In this document: piece by piece, positions 47,001-62,000 of the stretch
How the letters are laid out: each line of letters starts with the position of its first letter
Numbering within the stretch: position 1 is the stretch's first letter
Source of the DNA: an uncultured Clostridia bacterium
GTDB lineage: Bacteria; Bacillota; Clostridia; Christensenellales; UBA1242
Direction: 5' to 3'
NCBI GenBank assembly: GCA_934757825.1
Contig: CAKVLP010000002.1
Span: forward strand, 1-64,000
DNA: 64,000 nt
Position numbers and translations under genes: made by a program
The notes under the pieces: generated by a model
Told to the model about the DNA's origin: nothing
What the model saw: the letters and a program-made list of their open reading frames with translations, nothing else
Databases searched by the model: none

Positions 47001-50000
47001 ATTACTACTCCGATAGATTCTTTGAGACACTTGGCGAGGGCGCAAGTATTTCCAATGTAATATTTGTTGATCCATTCTTCTATAGCCTAGAAGATGGTGG
47101 TGCTTACTTTATTTTTGACATAGCGGACAATGTTTCAATTACGAATGTCGGGCTTGTTGACACTAATGTTGCCTACAATGCAGATGGCACAAGCATAGGA
47201 TACGACGGAGATACTTTGTATCCTTATGGTATACGAAACGACGAAGGTACTCTTAATGAGACATATTACGATGTTAAGTCCACAATGCCAGTAGGTTTAA
47301 ATGGCGCATATGATGGTGGCGGAATTTTTGGTGGTGCCACCGAAGGAATGTTTGGAGTAAAAATTGACAACTTCTTCTGCAATATTCCACTTATAGATAA
47401 CGATGGTAGTGTTGGAATAGGTTGTACAAATGCAGTAATTTCCAATTACTACTGCACAAGCATTGTTGATTGTGTTGAAGCAAACAATGTCAATCTATCT
47501 GCATCGGAAATTACCAATTCGACAATTGCATTGAGATTAAAACCAGAATGTAGCATTCAGTCGGGTATTAGTATGACAATAACTAATATGGACAACGGAA
47601 CAGCCGGTAGCGTCTCAAACAACTACGGCAATTACTTCTTGCCAGCAAACTATATTTACAGTGACTGGAACTTTATATACGACCTTGCCGAGTTGGCTGG
47701 TAAAAGCGATACAGCCGCAGCCGCAGATAAAATAATCGCAAGAGTATTTAATATTCCTGAGATGTATTCTAGTACTTATTCAATGGGTGGTACAACTTGG
47801 GATCTTGGCAATACAAGTCAAATTCAAGAAGAGTATGACAACATCGCGGCAAGTTATTTGACTCCATTTAATTACGATGGTTTGTTTATTCCATTGTTTA
47901 GACCTCTTACCTTGGCGGGATTATACCACATAGTAAGCAATGGATATGATGACGACTTTATGCTTATCAATGAGAGAGCGCAAAACAATCAATATCAACC
48001 ATATTCAGTTTCTCCTTTGGAAGATTCTAGTAGATGTTATCGACTAATTAACACCACTTGGTGGACTGTTATTATGACACAAGATGAAAGTAGTGAAAAT
48101 AGTCCATGGGCCGGAGCAAATGTTGATCAATACGCAATGGATTATTCGACCACAACAGTTCCTGTAAAGAGCCTTCCTTCAACTAGTTGGATACACAAGA
48201 GCTTGTTTGGAAAGGATAGAAATCCATTTACTGGTGAAGAAGAATACAACCTCGATGGTTCGATGACTGAACATCCAGTATTTGCTGACCAGTTCAACTT
48301 GGGTATGCCTCTTCTTTCAATGGGTGGAATGAGTAACGATATTCCAGCAGTTAATATTGTTGCTGGTATGGCAAGAGACCCCAATTGGTCGTTCGGTTAT
48401 GATAGGGCGCTTATGGCAAACTATCAGGTTATGTATAGTACTGATATTATTAGACTAAGTGATTGTACTATGAAGTACGATAGTGGTATTGGATGTTATT
48501 ATGAAGTGCCAATAGGTGGTACAACATATAAGTTCTATCAAGATTGTACATTTACCTACACTGGTTCTTGGAAATACGACTACAACGGCACTATTTTCTT
48601 GAATCCATCTGTTGCACAAATGTATTATGATAACGCTAATGATAAATTCGTACTACCAAACACCAGCAAAAGTTCTATTTACAACATTAGTGGCACAAGA
48701 AAAGTAACTAATGAATACTACGTTAAGATGGACAAATTCTTTAATGGTAGACTATATAATAGTTCCAACGCAGTAGTGGATAAATTAGATGGTAAATTCT
48801 ACTATTCGTGGGTATATGATTTATTAGATGTTGATCATCTATCTGGTGGAACCGATGGTGATATTACCGAGGTAATCGCAGGTACTGCTGGTTATGGTCA
48901 GACCGCAACCGAAATGCATTATAACTATGGTTACTATGTTGATGGTGTGACTTTCACAACTGCTTATACTAACTTACCTAACAACTTCTATCCTAATAGT
49001 TCATTAACTGACATGTGTCCTAGTCTACAAGTGGTTAAATACTATTACGATGGTGTTAATTTCCCAACGGTTAATAGATATAGCGCATACCAATTGCTTT
49101 CTTCGGCTAACCCAAGCGGGGTAACTGCGGGCATTGGAAATGGTATACCGATATATGATTACGCGCATGATAATCCTCAATCAGACATAATTTTAAGACC
49201 TATAATTTTGTCGCTACAAGGTGGCGGAATGATTGGTGTTAAGACAGACGAAATGGATTCTGAAAGCAGTTATAAGGATTACTATGCTAGCAATGATTAT
49301 GTAACTATCACAAAAACAAAGAGTGCTGGTGGTTACACTAAAATGCAAGCAACAATTAAGGATACATATAAATCCTTATACATTAAAGACATTATTGTTA
49401 CTTACAATAGAGCAAAAGGAAGTTATCTATCGACTCCAACCACTGTTACAATGTCGGCTACAATAAACAAAACGACTGGGGCTATTACTCCGGCACCAGT
49501 AACGACAACTACACTCGGTCTAAATTCAATCGAATTTTCCGCAACATCGACTGCTAAGGACTTCTCCTTGCAGTATAATGGTACACTTGGCAGTGTAATG
49601 CACATTCAAGTTGTACTTGGTGTTAAGAACAAGGTTGAGTTGAGTAATCCTACGAACTTTGCGTTTACGGCGGACGGAATGAGTGTGACAAATGCGACAG
49701 AGTACAGGCTGGTTACATTCGGCAGTGACGGAAGTACCGGGTCGGTAAACTTTAACGAAGAGTTTACGTGGAAAAACCCTAATGGTAAGATATTGAAATC
49801 AATGCTTGTAAACAGCACAACAACTATCAATCTTCCTACAACCACAACGGATACCAGTGGAATATTGAGATACAACCTAGATTTGGCATCGTATATCAAT
49901 GTTCAACAGGATTATATTCTTACCTCGTTTGATTACGAAGCAACTGGTCAAACGCTTACTGTGCAATATGCAACAGACGGCAACACCAGCATTCAACATT

Positions 50001-53000
50001 ATTTCAGACATACTCCAACAGGTGCGAGATTCTCAGTTTTAAATAAAGCAGGTACTCAGGTTATCGCTAGTAATGTTGAACTTACATATGACTCTGTCAA
50101 CAAGGTTTATTCTGCAACATTTAATATACCTAATGGCACAGAAGTAAGTATTGGAAGTTCTAATACTTTTGATGATGGATATATGCTACGAGCAACTGAT
50201 GGTAATTACTACTTATATAGGCTTGTAATGGGAAACCTTTCATCAGGTTCTCAAAACAATAGTTATCATGTGGTAGGTGCTATAAACACAGCTACAACAG
50301 TTAATGTTTGGTTTATTGAACAAGTGTATGTTAATGCGAAAATTACAACAACTGGCGAATATAGTGCCTATAAAGATACATCTAGTATTACACCAAGTGT
50401 ATCTATTGGAAATAGAACTGCCTATATTTACAATGGTATGACAGCAACAAGTACTCATGTGGTTGGTGACCCTTTGAGTAGTGGTTGCGTTGATTATAGT
50501 TCGACACCTACAATCACATGGACACATAAATCTCTATCTGGTATTTCTGGTAAAACCACTGCTGATTTGTGGACAAATAATGGAATTAGTACAGATGAAT
50601 ATGCTTATGTTTCTGGAATGAATGCTTCGCACTCATATGCAACTAAAACGTCAACAAGCGATACGTTGTCAATAACACTTGATAAGGTTGCACCTTTTGT
50701 TACTTCAAAAGATTATGTTGTATCCCTTAATTTGGCTTATAAAGAATATACGATTAGGGTTAAGATTGCAAATGCGGATATAAGAGAAAACAATCCTGAA
50801 TATACACCTTCGGTATTTGCATACGGCAGTGATTACACCAACTATACATACTATAATGGAACATCTGCAACAACGACATTATCTGGATTGGATACAAGCA
50901 CAACACCTTATACTCCTGGCCCAACAGGATTAACAATTGATGGTATTTATACAAACACTAAGGTGTCTTCTGCTTATGCTGTTAAACTAACCACAACTAC
51001 TGAAAAAACAAAAGCGGATGGCTTAAAATATTACGACCTAGATAAAGATGGATATCGTGTATACACTGTTGCAGCGGGAACACAGATATTTGTAGTGAGA
51101 GGGGACGTAGCAGATGGTGCATATACAGAGAAAATTTCAAGTATTACTTCAAATCCTGGACTAGATAACGAACAAAACTATGAAACATCTGGTCAACAAC
51201 GCCACGGTGTATATGGATATGTATTTGGCAAGGTTGATATGTACTTTACATACTTCCCAGCATTTACCGTGAATAGCGTGGCAGAACTTAAAGCCACATC
51301 GAAATATGCTACAGATAAAACGGGTACAATTCTAGAAAACCAAAAGTTGTACGGCACAACCAAATATGGCGGTGCAATGATTGGTGCTAAACAAACTAAT
51401 AGCGATACTACAATTTATTACGAAAAACAAACTCCAAATCCATTTGTTCAGTCTGACGGATTGTACATTTACAATTGTGGCAATACAATGTATATAACAT
51501 ACAGTATCCTTGCTACAAGTATGAGAGGTTTGACGTTCAAAGGATTTAACATTGGCGACGGATATACATCACAAAGTGCGACTGCCAAAACATCAAATAT
51601 TATGGTGGGCGAGGGTGTTACAACCACAACATCTAAATCAATCACTGTATATTATGATGTTGTAAATAATCGCGGTGAAGTTACGGGTAAAATGGCTATG
51701 ACTTACAAAGTCACCCTATCACAAGAGACGATTTCTGGCAACAGCGTTTATACATATACGCTTACCTACAACATCGGATTTAACACAAGCGACAAACTTC
51801 CTGAAAAAGATGTAACAGGTTTCCAAAACAACATTGTGTTTACAGAGAAAACCAATGAGTTGGAACTTGCGAGTGCAAGATTTGACGCAAGCGGAAACGT
51901 TGTAAACGATTATACCAATGCCGTATACTATCAATTGAAAGAATATAGTGACGCTAATTACTCGGAGGGCGTGACATCTGTTGGCGAGGCAATTGATTGG
52001 ACACACATTACTTCTGGATTGAAGGTTACGCTTGGATACTTTGGAAGATATGTGCTTCTTGGCAATATGAAAGCAGAAAGTACATTCCGTACAAGCAACG
52101 CTAACTACGAACTTCAAAACATGGACGTTCCTACAATCGCAGGCAACTTAAAATATGCAAACGTTTCGATCAGCGGAGCATACTCCACAAACGGAACAAG
52201 CGGTGTTAAGTTTACAAATGTTGCTGAAAACTCAAAACTTACTGTTAAGGTAGTTAAACTTGTTGGATTTGATGATTCTAAGGTTAAACTTCAATACTGG
52301 TCTTGGAAAGAGTATGGATTAGATGGATCGACATACTATGAAGATGGCCGTTTTGGATCGTTGGCTACCATTACGGGCGGTTCTAATTACAGCGGAACAA
52401 CCTTGACAATTTCGGGTACGCTTGGATCTGACGATACCAAAGTGGAAGTAACAATTAGCGGATTTAATAGCAATTCATCGCTAAATTCTTTGATGGTGAG
52501 AGAGGACAGCAAACTTACATTCACCATCTCGCAAGGAAGCAAGTTGTTCTATATGAACTCTTCAATGGGTACACACTATGGCGATAAATACAAAAATGCT
52601 AGTGCACCTACCAGTTCTTGGACTGTTGGCGACTATGTCGCTAACGGTACAGATGGTGCAACATTCTCACTTACTCCTACATCATCAGAATTATCGTTAA
52701 CGCTTACTTGGTTTGAAAAAGTGTATAGCGTAGTTGTTGAAGACAACGAAAATGCGACGACAACTCCTTCTTCTTCGGGTTCCCCATTTGTTAAGGGAAC
52801 TTGGAGTGGAAGTGGAAGCAGTTACTCTTGGGCTGATAGCAGTACACAAATGGCTACTCCTAAGGGTAAGGCTTACACCACAACTACTGGCTCAAAATAT
52901 ACATTCGACGCAGACGTTGACTACAATATTATCTTTATTGATGGCAGTGGCAACATTAAGGGCAGTAGTGGAATGAATAGCGGTCTTAGAACTATTACAA

Positions 53001-56000
53001 TTACGTGGAAGGACGCTGGTAAAAATGCTCCTGCTGGATTCTATGTTGTTGTAAATTCTACAAGTGCATCATCATTTAAGATAAGGTCCACACCAATGTT
53101 TAATGGTATGTCGAAAACCATAAGAGTGGGGTCGCTAAAAGACGGCGCTCCTGCAAGTAGTAATGATATGGCATTTATGACCATTGGTGCTTACAACAAA
53201 CAGTTTACTGGTTGGGAAGTTACAGGTAGTTCAACCATAACCTCAGACTACGACAAAGCGTCTCAAACAGATGTCGTAATCAATGACAACTGCACATTGA
53301 CCGCTCAATACGCAAGTTACTTTGCATTGAAGAATAGCGAAGGAAATCTTATCTCAAAATCAGATAATACAGTTACATCTTCTACTACGCATACAACCGA
53401 GTCGCGAACAAATGCGGGTGGAGTTCTTAAATTTACTGCACCAAGCAGTGGCGCAAACCCTAACGGGCTATGGCTTGCTGGAACATCGTTTGTAATTGCA
53501 GTCCCTGGAAGCACTCTTGAAACTAAGAATTTCTCAGTTACTGTTAATGAAGGCTACAACTTTGGAGGCTGGAAGTGGAATGGCGCATCTATCACAAAAA
53601 ATGAGATGTCTATTTCGGGAGATACCACTATCACGGCATCATTCAGTGAAAAGACCTACACTTTAACACTAATAGATCCTACGCCAAATGTGGCTGCTGA
53701 TTTGAAGATTAACTTTGAGGATACTTACGCAACAGCACCTACGGGGAATACATCTACAGGGAATATTACGTTTACAGTCGGATATTTCTCAGATGTAATT
53801 GTTGGTATTACAAATCTCAACTCAGCGTATAGATATAAATCTTGGATTATTACAAGCGAAAGCAATGTTGGGTCGGCTACAAAGACTTCTACATTGTGTG
53901 AAATACAAGGATTTAGAGCAAACGTTTCAGTTACTGCACAATTTGATGCGTTGATTGAAATCCCTACTACTGGTGATGACATTAAACTTACACTTCAAAG
54001 ATACTTTGACAGGAGTGTTGATGGTAAACCTATAAATATCACTCAGACAATCTCTGGTGGCAATGTATCATTCAACGGAAGCAATACGCTTACTATGACA
54101 TTTGCAACTTATCAATCAGTTGCTGGTAATAGCACCAAATATGGCACTGTTACTATCACAATCTTTGATAAAACAAATACAATTACTCAGGTAGGCAGTA
54201 AATACTATGGCGTTGTTGGCGATACACTAGCAGTCACTGTAAAAATTGCTGAAAGTGATAAATTGGAATTTGTAAGTTTCAGTGGAATTACAAACTTTGC
54301 TGGTACGGCTAGTGCTAACGTGTACACTGGTACATTAAGCACAGACACGACCAAGAAATTAAAATTAAATGTTAACTTGAAAGTTAAACAAAACATCACT
54401 CTTGCCAAAGAAGGCAACCTAACTGGTGGATTTGTTCAAGGAAACAACAATTTTGTAAACAGCATTACGGTTACCGAGGGTGGCAGTATTACAATTAGAG
54501 TAAAAGAAGAAGCATCAAACGCTAGTGGTGTAAACCACAAGTTTGTGGCTTGGTTGTACACTCCAAACTATGTAATCTTCAACAATACTGACTATACAAT
54601 TCAAGCGGACGACACTGTAACAGTAGGCACAACTAAATACTATGTAAATCGCACTGACGGCAAGGTATATACAAGTTATGATAGTGCAAATGACAAATAT
54701 ACCAACGAAGCAAGCGGTTACATCTACAAGGCTATCTGGTTTGGGGAAAAGGGTTTCAGTGGACGTTACACTTTTGATTCTTCTCATGGTATGACATTTG
54801 ACTATTCTTCAAATGATTCTTGGTATACCGCAGGATTTAGCGCGTTTGCTACAAGAGTTGGGCATTATGTTGCTAAATACGGCGAGGCATACAGATTGGT
54901 TAGCGATATGGTTACGCTTGACAACAATGGCGAGGCAAAATCGCTTGTTGGAAACGACAATACTGGCAATATTACTAACACTGGAACAATTAAGTTTAAT
55001 AAAGATGGTACTTACCTAGATGGTTCGAGCATCACTCTTACTTATATTCCTGCAACAGATACTCAATACCGCTTTGTTGGTTGGTACAAATACCCACTAA
55101 AACTATCAGGTGGCAAATATGTTATCGATGGTTCTGCAACTGGAACAAATGTTAGCGGTGCAACGACCTATACATTTGAGGCTTCTAGCGAACTGGCAAC
55201 TGGTTATGGCTATGTGGCGGTACTTGACGCTCCTGCAACAATCTTCTTTGGCCCATCGGCTGGTGGAAAATTAAATTCTACATCGGTTAGAGCAGTGTAC
55301 AAGGTTGAATCTGCGGATAATGGAATTATTACAGCGCAGAGTAGCGTGGCAGAATCCATTACAATCGGAACAACATCTTATCCGGTTGAAAACGGAAAAG
55401 TAACTATAAATGGCACTAATCACCCAGTTACGGAAGCAAGCACAATTTCAATTACTTCTTCCGCTATTACCGCTAAGGGCGGAACAGTTAAAATAAATGG
55501 TGTGACTTATGTGATTGACACCACAATAACCGCAAAGGTTGTGAGTGGCTTAAGTTATACACTTACAGACACACTTACATATGACAAAAAAGAAGTTAGA
55601 ATTATAAGCGTTGTTAAAGATGGAACTGACACAACATATACGGCAGTTACAAGCGGATTTGGTGGGGCAAACCTTACTCATACACCTAGCGCAAGCAGTA
55701 GCACCAATGTTGGTGTGGTTTACGAAAAGGAGTATTACGTAACTATTCCTCCTACATCTTCCGCAATCATTCATACTTACAATGCTAGCCCTAGCACAAT
55801 AGTTAGTGGACTAGCGGGAGCAGTTTATTCTGCACAAGAGACCACAAGCGGAACTGTTAATGGAACAACAGTTGATGGCAAAACATATTACAGAGCAGAT
55901 ACTTGGGCAAGGTTTATATATACAGATCTACCTACGGGATTTGTATTTAGCCGTTGGGAAGTTAAATTCAATGGCGCAACAACTTGGTCTCCTGCAACAG

Positions 56001-59000
56001 CAGAAGCGGGTTCTGTTGACCCTAGCACAACAGCGCTTTGGATTAAGGTAACTAGAAACATTGACGCAGTTAGAGTAGTAATTGAAGAAAAGGTAAGAAC
56101 AATTGATTCGGCTATCAAAGTTGTGTTTGGCACGAGCCCATCGTTCACTGAAACTGATGCAGTACTTCCTAATACAACAGTTACTAAGACTCAAACCACA
56201 AGTGGTTCGACCGCAACTGGTTGGGCATTCACAATTACCGCTCCAAATGTTGGTAAATTCGAAGTGACTACCGATTACAAAGACGCTATGCCTGACACTG
56301 GCAAAGTTTTGCTTGGTTACTTTGGTAAGTTGACCGTAAAATACACCGATAATTCAAACGGAGCATACGCATTCCGTGGTTTCTTCGGAAACAACACCCT
56401 TACACCTCCTACTGGAAATTCTCCTTGGAGTACAACATATCTTGGAACGACAAATATAGCTAGCGTATATGCATACGTTCAAAAACGTATCACTATCATC
56501 GTTAAGGCTATGGCACTTGGCAATGGTGCAGTCGACACTGGAATTGTAATTAAAACAATTACAATAAACGATGGAGAAAAGGGATCGCTTGACTTCGCTA
56601 CTAAGAACGCAGATAATACGACCTACACGTATCAATATCTAAGTTCGAGAGCGTACGAATTCCTACAATTCGTAAATAAGTCATTTGTCGCATTTAATAA
56701 CACTGCATTTTATAGCAAAACCAACTCGACTTCGGCAGACGACCCTGGCAAATACAATTTCTACACTTTGCCAGATAATAAGTTTGCTCCTAAGACCACA
56801 ATCAACGAGGCAAACCCATATCTATTAGAGGTTTATCCAGAGAGTGGTATTGGAAAGAGTTATGCAAATACTACCTACACATTCTATGCAGCATATGTTC
56901 CTATTTTGGCTACGGTTAACGTTGAGGCAAATCCAGTTACTGGTGGCGACATTACGATTAACCGCAGAGGACTAGAATCAAAATTCCAAGGCAGAACAGC
57001 AACATTGTCTGAGGTTTGGCTTGGTGAGACAATAAATATTAAAGTTACTCCTAAGACCGACGCAAACGGCAACTTGTATTTATTTGACAACTGGACAACT
57101 ACTGGCAACAACATAATCGCTGACCCTAACGCAGAATCTACGATTTTATATGCTGGAACCTCAGGTTCGACAGTTAAAGCAAACTTAATTCAACAAGTTA
57201 AGTTTATAGTAAAATCCACCGACATTGTTGAAGATGCTGAGAATTGCAAATCGGTATACTTCACAGTTGAACAGTGGGTAGAGAATGTACAAGAGGACGC
57301 AGACAAAACTGGAACAACTACCACGGTTGGAAGTTGGGAAGCAATTGCTTCTAGCACAACTGACGATCCAAAAGATCTAGAAATTTTGGTTAAAGTAGGT
57401 ACTAAGATTAGAATTGTCTACAACGGCATTAAAGAAGGTCATTACTTTGACGCATTGTACAAAGTTAAAGGGGAGACGACTACTAAGTTGACCCTTACCG
57501 ACATAACGCTTACCGACAAAGCTTACACTATTGAATCGTTCCCACTTGCAGATAACGGCGTGGAGTTTAACTTTAAGGCTGTTCCTTATGTTACAATCAA
57601 CGCAAATTCAAGCCCAATCAACGCTAGCAAGACAGTTGCTCGTACAGTTGTAAACATTCCTGAAAGCACTTCATTCCCTAAGAGTGGCACAGGAACAGGC
57701 ACAGTTACTCTAAACGTTGAGTACAATCAGTCTGTTACTCTAACCGCTACTGAGGTAACTGGTTGGACATTCGCTGGCTGGTACAACGGCAATACGCGTC
57801 TTACAACATCGCTTACTTACACATACAATCCTACCGCAAGTGCAACGCTTACGGCTAAGTATGTTGGAAGTTCGCACAATCTTGATATGAGCGCGGGTGG
57901 TATTGGAACAATGTATGTTGGAACAAGTGCTACATCGTTTGACTTGACCGACCCTAAGAAGGCTGGTTCAAGTTATGTGATAAGCACAGCAAATTCTAAC
58001 ATCTACTTACTATCTAAGACCGAATATGGTCACAAATCCACAACTTTGAAATACAAGAATGGCACAGGCGCTTACGTTACTGCAAGCCCAATGGCTACAA
58101 AGTATGCAGTTAAGGGATTTGTATATAAATACCAAGATAATGTTGGAACCTATACATATGGCAGAACCTATTATGTAAAAGATTCTAAGGTTTACAATGA
58201 TTTGGCTTGCACATCGGCAGTAAATTCTACCGCATTGAATGCAACCACAATCGCTACTGCGAGCGTAACTATTAAGGTAAGTTCGAGTGTATCGCTTACT
58301 TACAATCTTGTGTCTTATGACGTTTACGAAATCCCAACGGCGGGCGTTCAAACAACCATCACTGTTGCATACAAGAGCAACACTTGGATTGACGACGGAA
58401 ATTACACAACGACCGACTTCACAGGAAGCGGAACTTACGCAGATCCTTACAAGATTACATCAAACAAGGATTTGGCAAGACTTGCTTACCTAAGTTATAC
58501 AGCGAGCGATTACGCTACTAAATACGCTTCGGCTTACTTCACAAATACTACATCAAACACACACATTTATCTATCCGACGACAAAACAAGCAACAACGAG
58601 TTCTTGTGGGTACCTATTAAGAACTTCAATGGTACATTCAGAAATCTATCTGTTAGAACCTCGTTTGTATTCGGCGCTAAAAATTATATTGATAGCACAA
58701 ATTCGACACTAAGTTCGCTAGAAACATCGGCAACGATTTTCGAAGAGACTAATGGTGCTAAGTTTGACTCTCAACTACGAGTTACATCGTTTAACTTTAC
58801 AGTATTTAACGGAACTAAATCTTACGCGGGATATATAGGAAAGGCGATCGATACATATACAAATTACTTGTATACAAATCGTACAATCGTATTTGCTCCT
58901 GTCAACTCCGTAGTCGGAATTTACTCCGCATACCTTACTGGTGGTGTGGTTAACTACGTTTTCAATGCTAACAACTGGATTTACTTACTAGATTCTGATG

Positions 59001-62000
59001 GAACAGATGGCAGAACAAGTAGTATTGGTGGACTTGTTGGTGTTGTTAACAAAAACGGCACTAAGACTTACACCAACTTCGACAACAAGACTGCTAATGT
59101 GGTTATCGGTAATGGTTATGTTCAATCGTTCATAAGGATTAACGACACATACAAGTCAAACACAACACAAATCCACTTGACACACACTGTTGCAAACAAT
59201 CGTATCAACCTTGGTACAATGGTTGGAACAGTAGAGAGCGGAACAGCGCTAACACTATACAATATATGGCAAAACCCAAGTTACAATTATGTATATGCAA
59301 TGAATGCAACCACAGCAACCACTGTATATCACGGAATTGTAGCAGGTTACAACGCAGGTACAATCGACCTTGACACATCGGTGCTTAATAATACAAGAGT
59401 CGCTACAACATCGTCTAACACCAATGTCACACTTACAACTTCTGCTTCTAAGTTGCAAGGTAATGCAGGCACATTCGATGCAACATCAAGCATTATGTAT
59501 AACAGCACATTGTCAAACGCTGGTACGACTGTAACAAACGGTTATGGTGCTAAATACTACTATTCGACAACGGGAACATCAAGTTATCTACAAGATAACG
59601 CCAATGCAACCGACGCTCAGAAGATTAGTACCATTATGAAAAATGCCGGCTTTGATTTGAATGGATATTATAGATATACGTCGTACAAAGCAATTTCCAG
59701 TGGCACAGTAACAGAGTATAAGAGATATTCGTCTATGGTTGCCGAGATTGCTTATAACCCAATCTTCACAAGTGGCAACACAAACACCGATGCAAACAAC
59801 TCAGAGTTTGGTAAAAACCTAGTTATCGACGGCACAACCTTAAAACCTGCTAGCCCAGCACAATACTTGTATGCTATGTACTTGTTAAATCAAGGCACAA
59901 CGTATACTCGTGTTGAACTTCAATGCGACATTGATATGGCTGGCGTAAGTAGAGGTAGCGACAGCGGAGTTTCTTCTTTAAATAGTTCGACATATTTCAG
60001 ACAAGGTACACCGAGAGAAATTCCAGCAAATAAGGTTGTTGACGGAAATGGATATAGTATTAAAAACTTTGGTTCATTTAATAGCATTTCTTTATACAGC
60101 ACAATAAAGGGCACTGTTGAAAACTTGGTAATTGATTCGTCTTACATCGTAAGACTCACTGCAACAAATTTGGGTATATTGGCTAACAACATTCAAGGTG
60201 GAACAGTTAGAAATGTCACTATTAAAAATAGCACCCTTAATATGTTGGCTGCGACCGGAAGCGACACTTTCGCTTATGGTACAATCGCAGGTACAATTTC
60301 TGGCAGTGCTAAGTCGACAATTAGTCGTTGTGAAGTGATTGACACTGTGATTAAACACACTGACAACAACACCGAAACAACATTTAACGCTAACTCGGAC
60401 AACAAATGGAATCCATTCCTTGGCGGACTTGTTGGTAAAACAAGTGGCGAGTCTGCAGTTGAAATTAGCGAATCCTCGTTCGTAGGAAACATTGAAGTTT
60501 ACGGCAATACACCTGCAAAGGCGGGCGGATTGGTAGGTAAGGTTCTAGGTAAGGACACTTCGAATAGGATTACTATCAAAAACTGCTATGCTCGTGGCGA
60601 ATTTATCAACCGCAGTACGGTAAGTGCAAATGTTCTATTTGGCCCAGTTGGATACTATGCAAACTACGGCAACTTCAATACAGTCTATATCGCTATGTCC
60701 GTAACAGGCGCAACCAAAGCAAGTGCACGCACTTACGCTGGTGGCGGTGGAACAATGGGCTTCTCGGGATTGGTTATCGCATCTACTGCAACAGCAAGTA
60801 CCTCGACAGATGCTTCTTGTTCGGTTAAGAGCCTTGCTCAGATGGCAACAAATAGCTCCGACATCTATAGCCGTACACATTACGACTTTGATAAGGTTTG
60901 GGCTTGGAAGTCGGGTATCAACGACAACTTCCCATACTTAAAAGCAAGCGGTAATATGTATTATGTTTCTCTAAATTACACCACAACAGGCACAGTAGAC
61001 TACACGCTTAAAGCGACAGACGGTACAACTGAGTTTGATTATATTGTGGGTACAAATTCGAATACCTATTGTATCCCATATGGTCAAGCATCAGCACACG
61101 TTATCTCCACTGTTGGCACTGGCACATGGCAAACATTTAGTTCTGCAACAGCAGACGGCACACAAGCATTCACTGGTGAGTACGTTACAAGAACAACAAA
61201 TCCACTTGACCTTATCATTAACGAAAACCACTTGATTGCTGAGTACGTTTTGACATTTAAGTACGAAGTTATTGAATACTACATTCTTGCCGATGGCAAT
61301 AATGGCTTTGACAAATCTGATCATACCTTTGCTGGTACTGTTACAGCATCAAGCCCTGTTAAATATGGCGATAGCATTGCTATTACAGCCAAAACAGATA
61401 GCCCAAGTGGCGACACTGGTTATTCGATTAACACAAGCAAGGGTCTAAGTGGTTGGACAATGTATGAAAACTTGTTTGTAGAGGGTAACGTTCAATATGT
61501 AGGTAATTCAGTAGGCAAAACATTTGATATTGACTTTATTACCAATTCGTTTGATCCACCTGAGTTTACGGCTGGTGATTATTATCCTAGGATAATATTG
61601 AATGCATCGCCATTTACTCCTGGGCATACATATCGTATTTACTTCAAAACTTGCAAATCGACTAGTGAAAATGCTGGAATTCAGGTGCAGTTGTTCTCCA
61701 ACGATGCCAGCGAGACTCTTCTAAAAGAATATGATGCTATGCAATTTGAAAAACTACATAATAAAAATAGTAATATTTACTATTATGAGTTTACTATTCA
61801 ATCTGGCATACAAGCACCAGTAGTTCATATTGTATTTAAAGGCTTGGGCCCAACAGGCGAGACGATGGACTTCTCACTAGGTGGTATTGGCATATTTGAT
61901 ATGGATAGCCCGATGAATGCTATAGGAACTGTAAACGGAGTAACAACTTCTAATGGTAACACTAATAATAGCGTACTAAACTTTACAGTAAACTCAGTTA

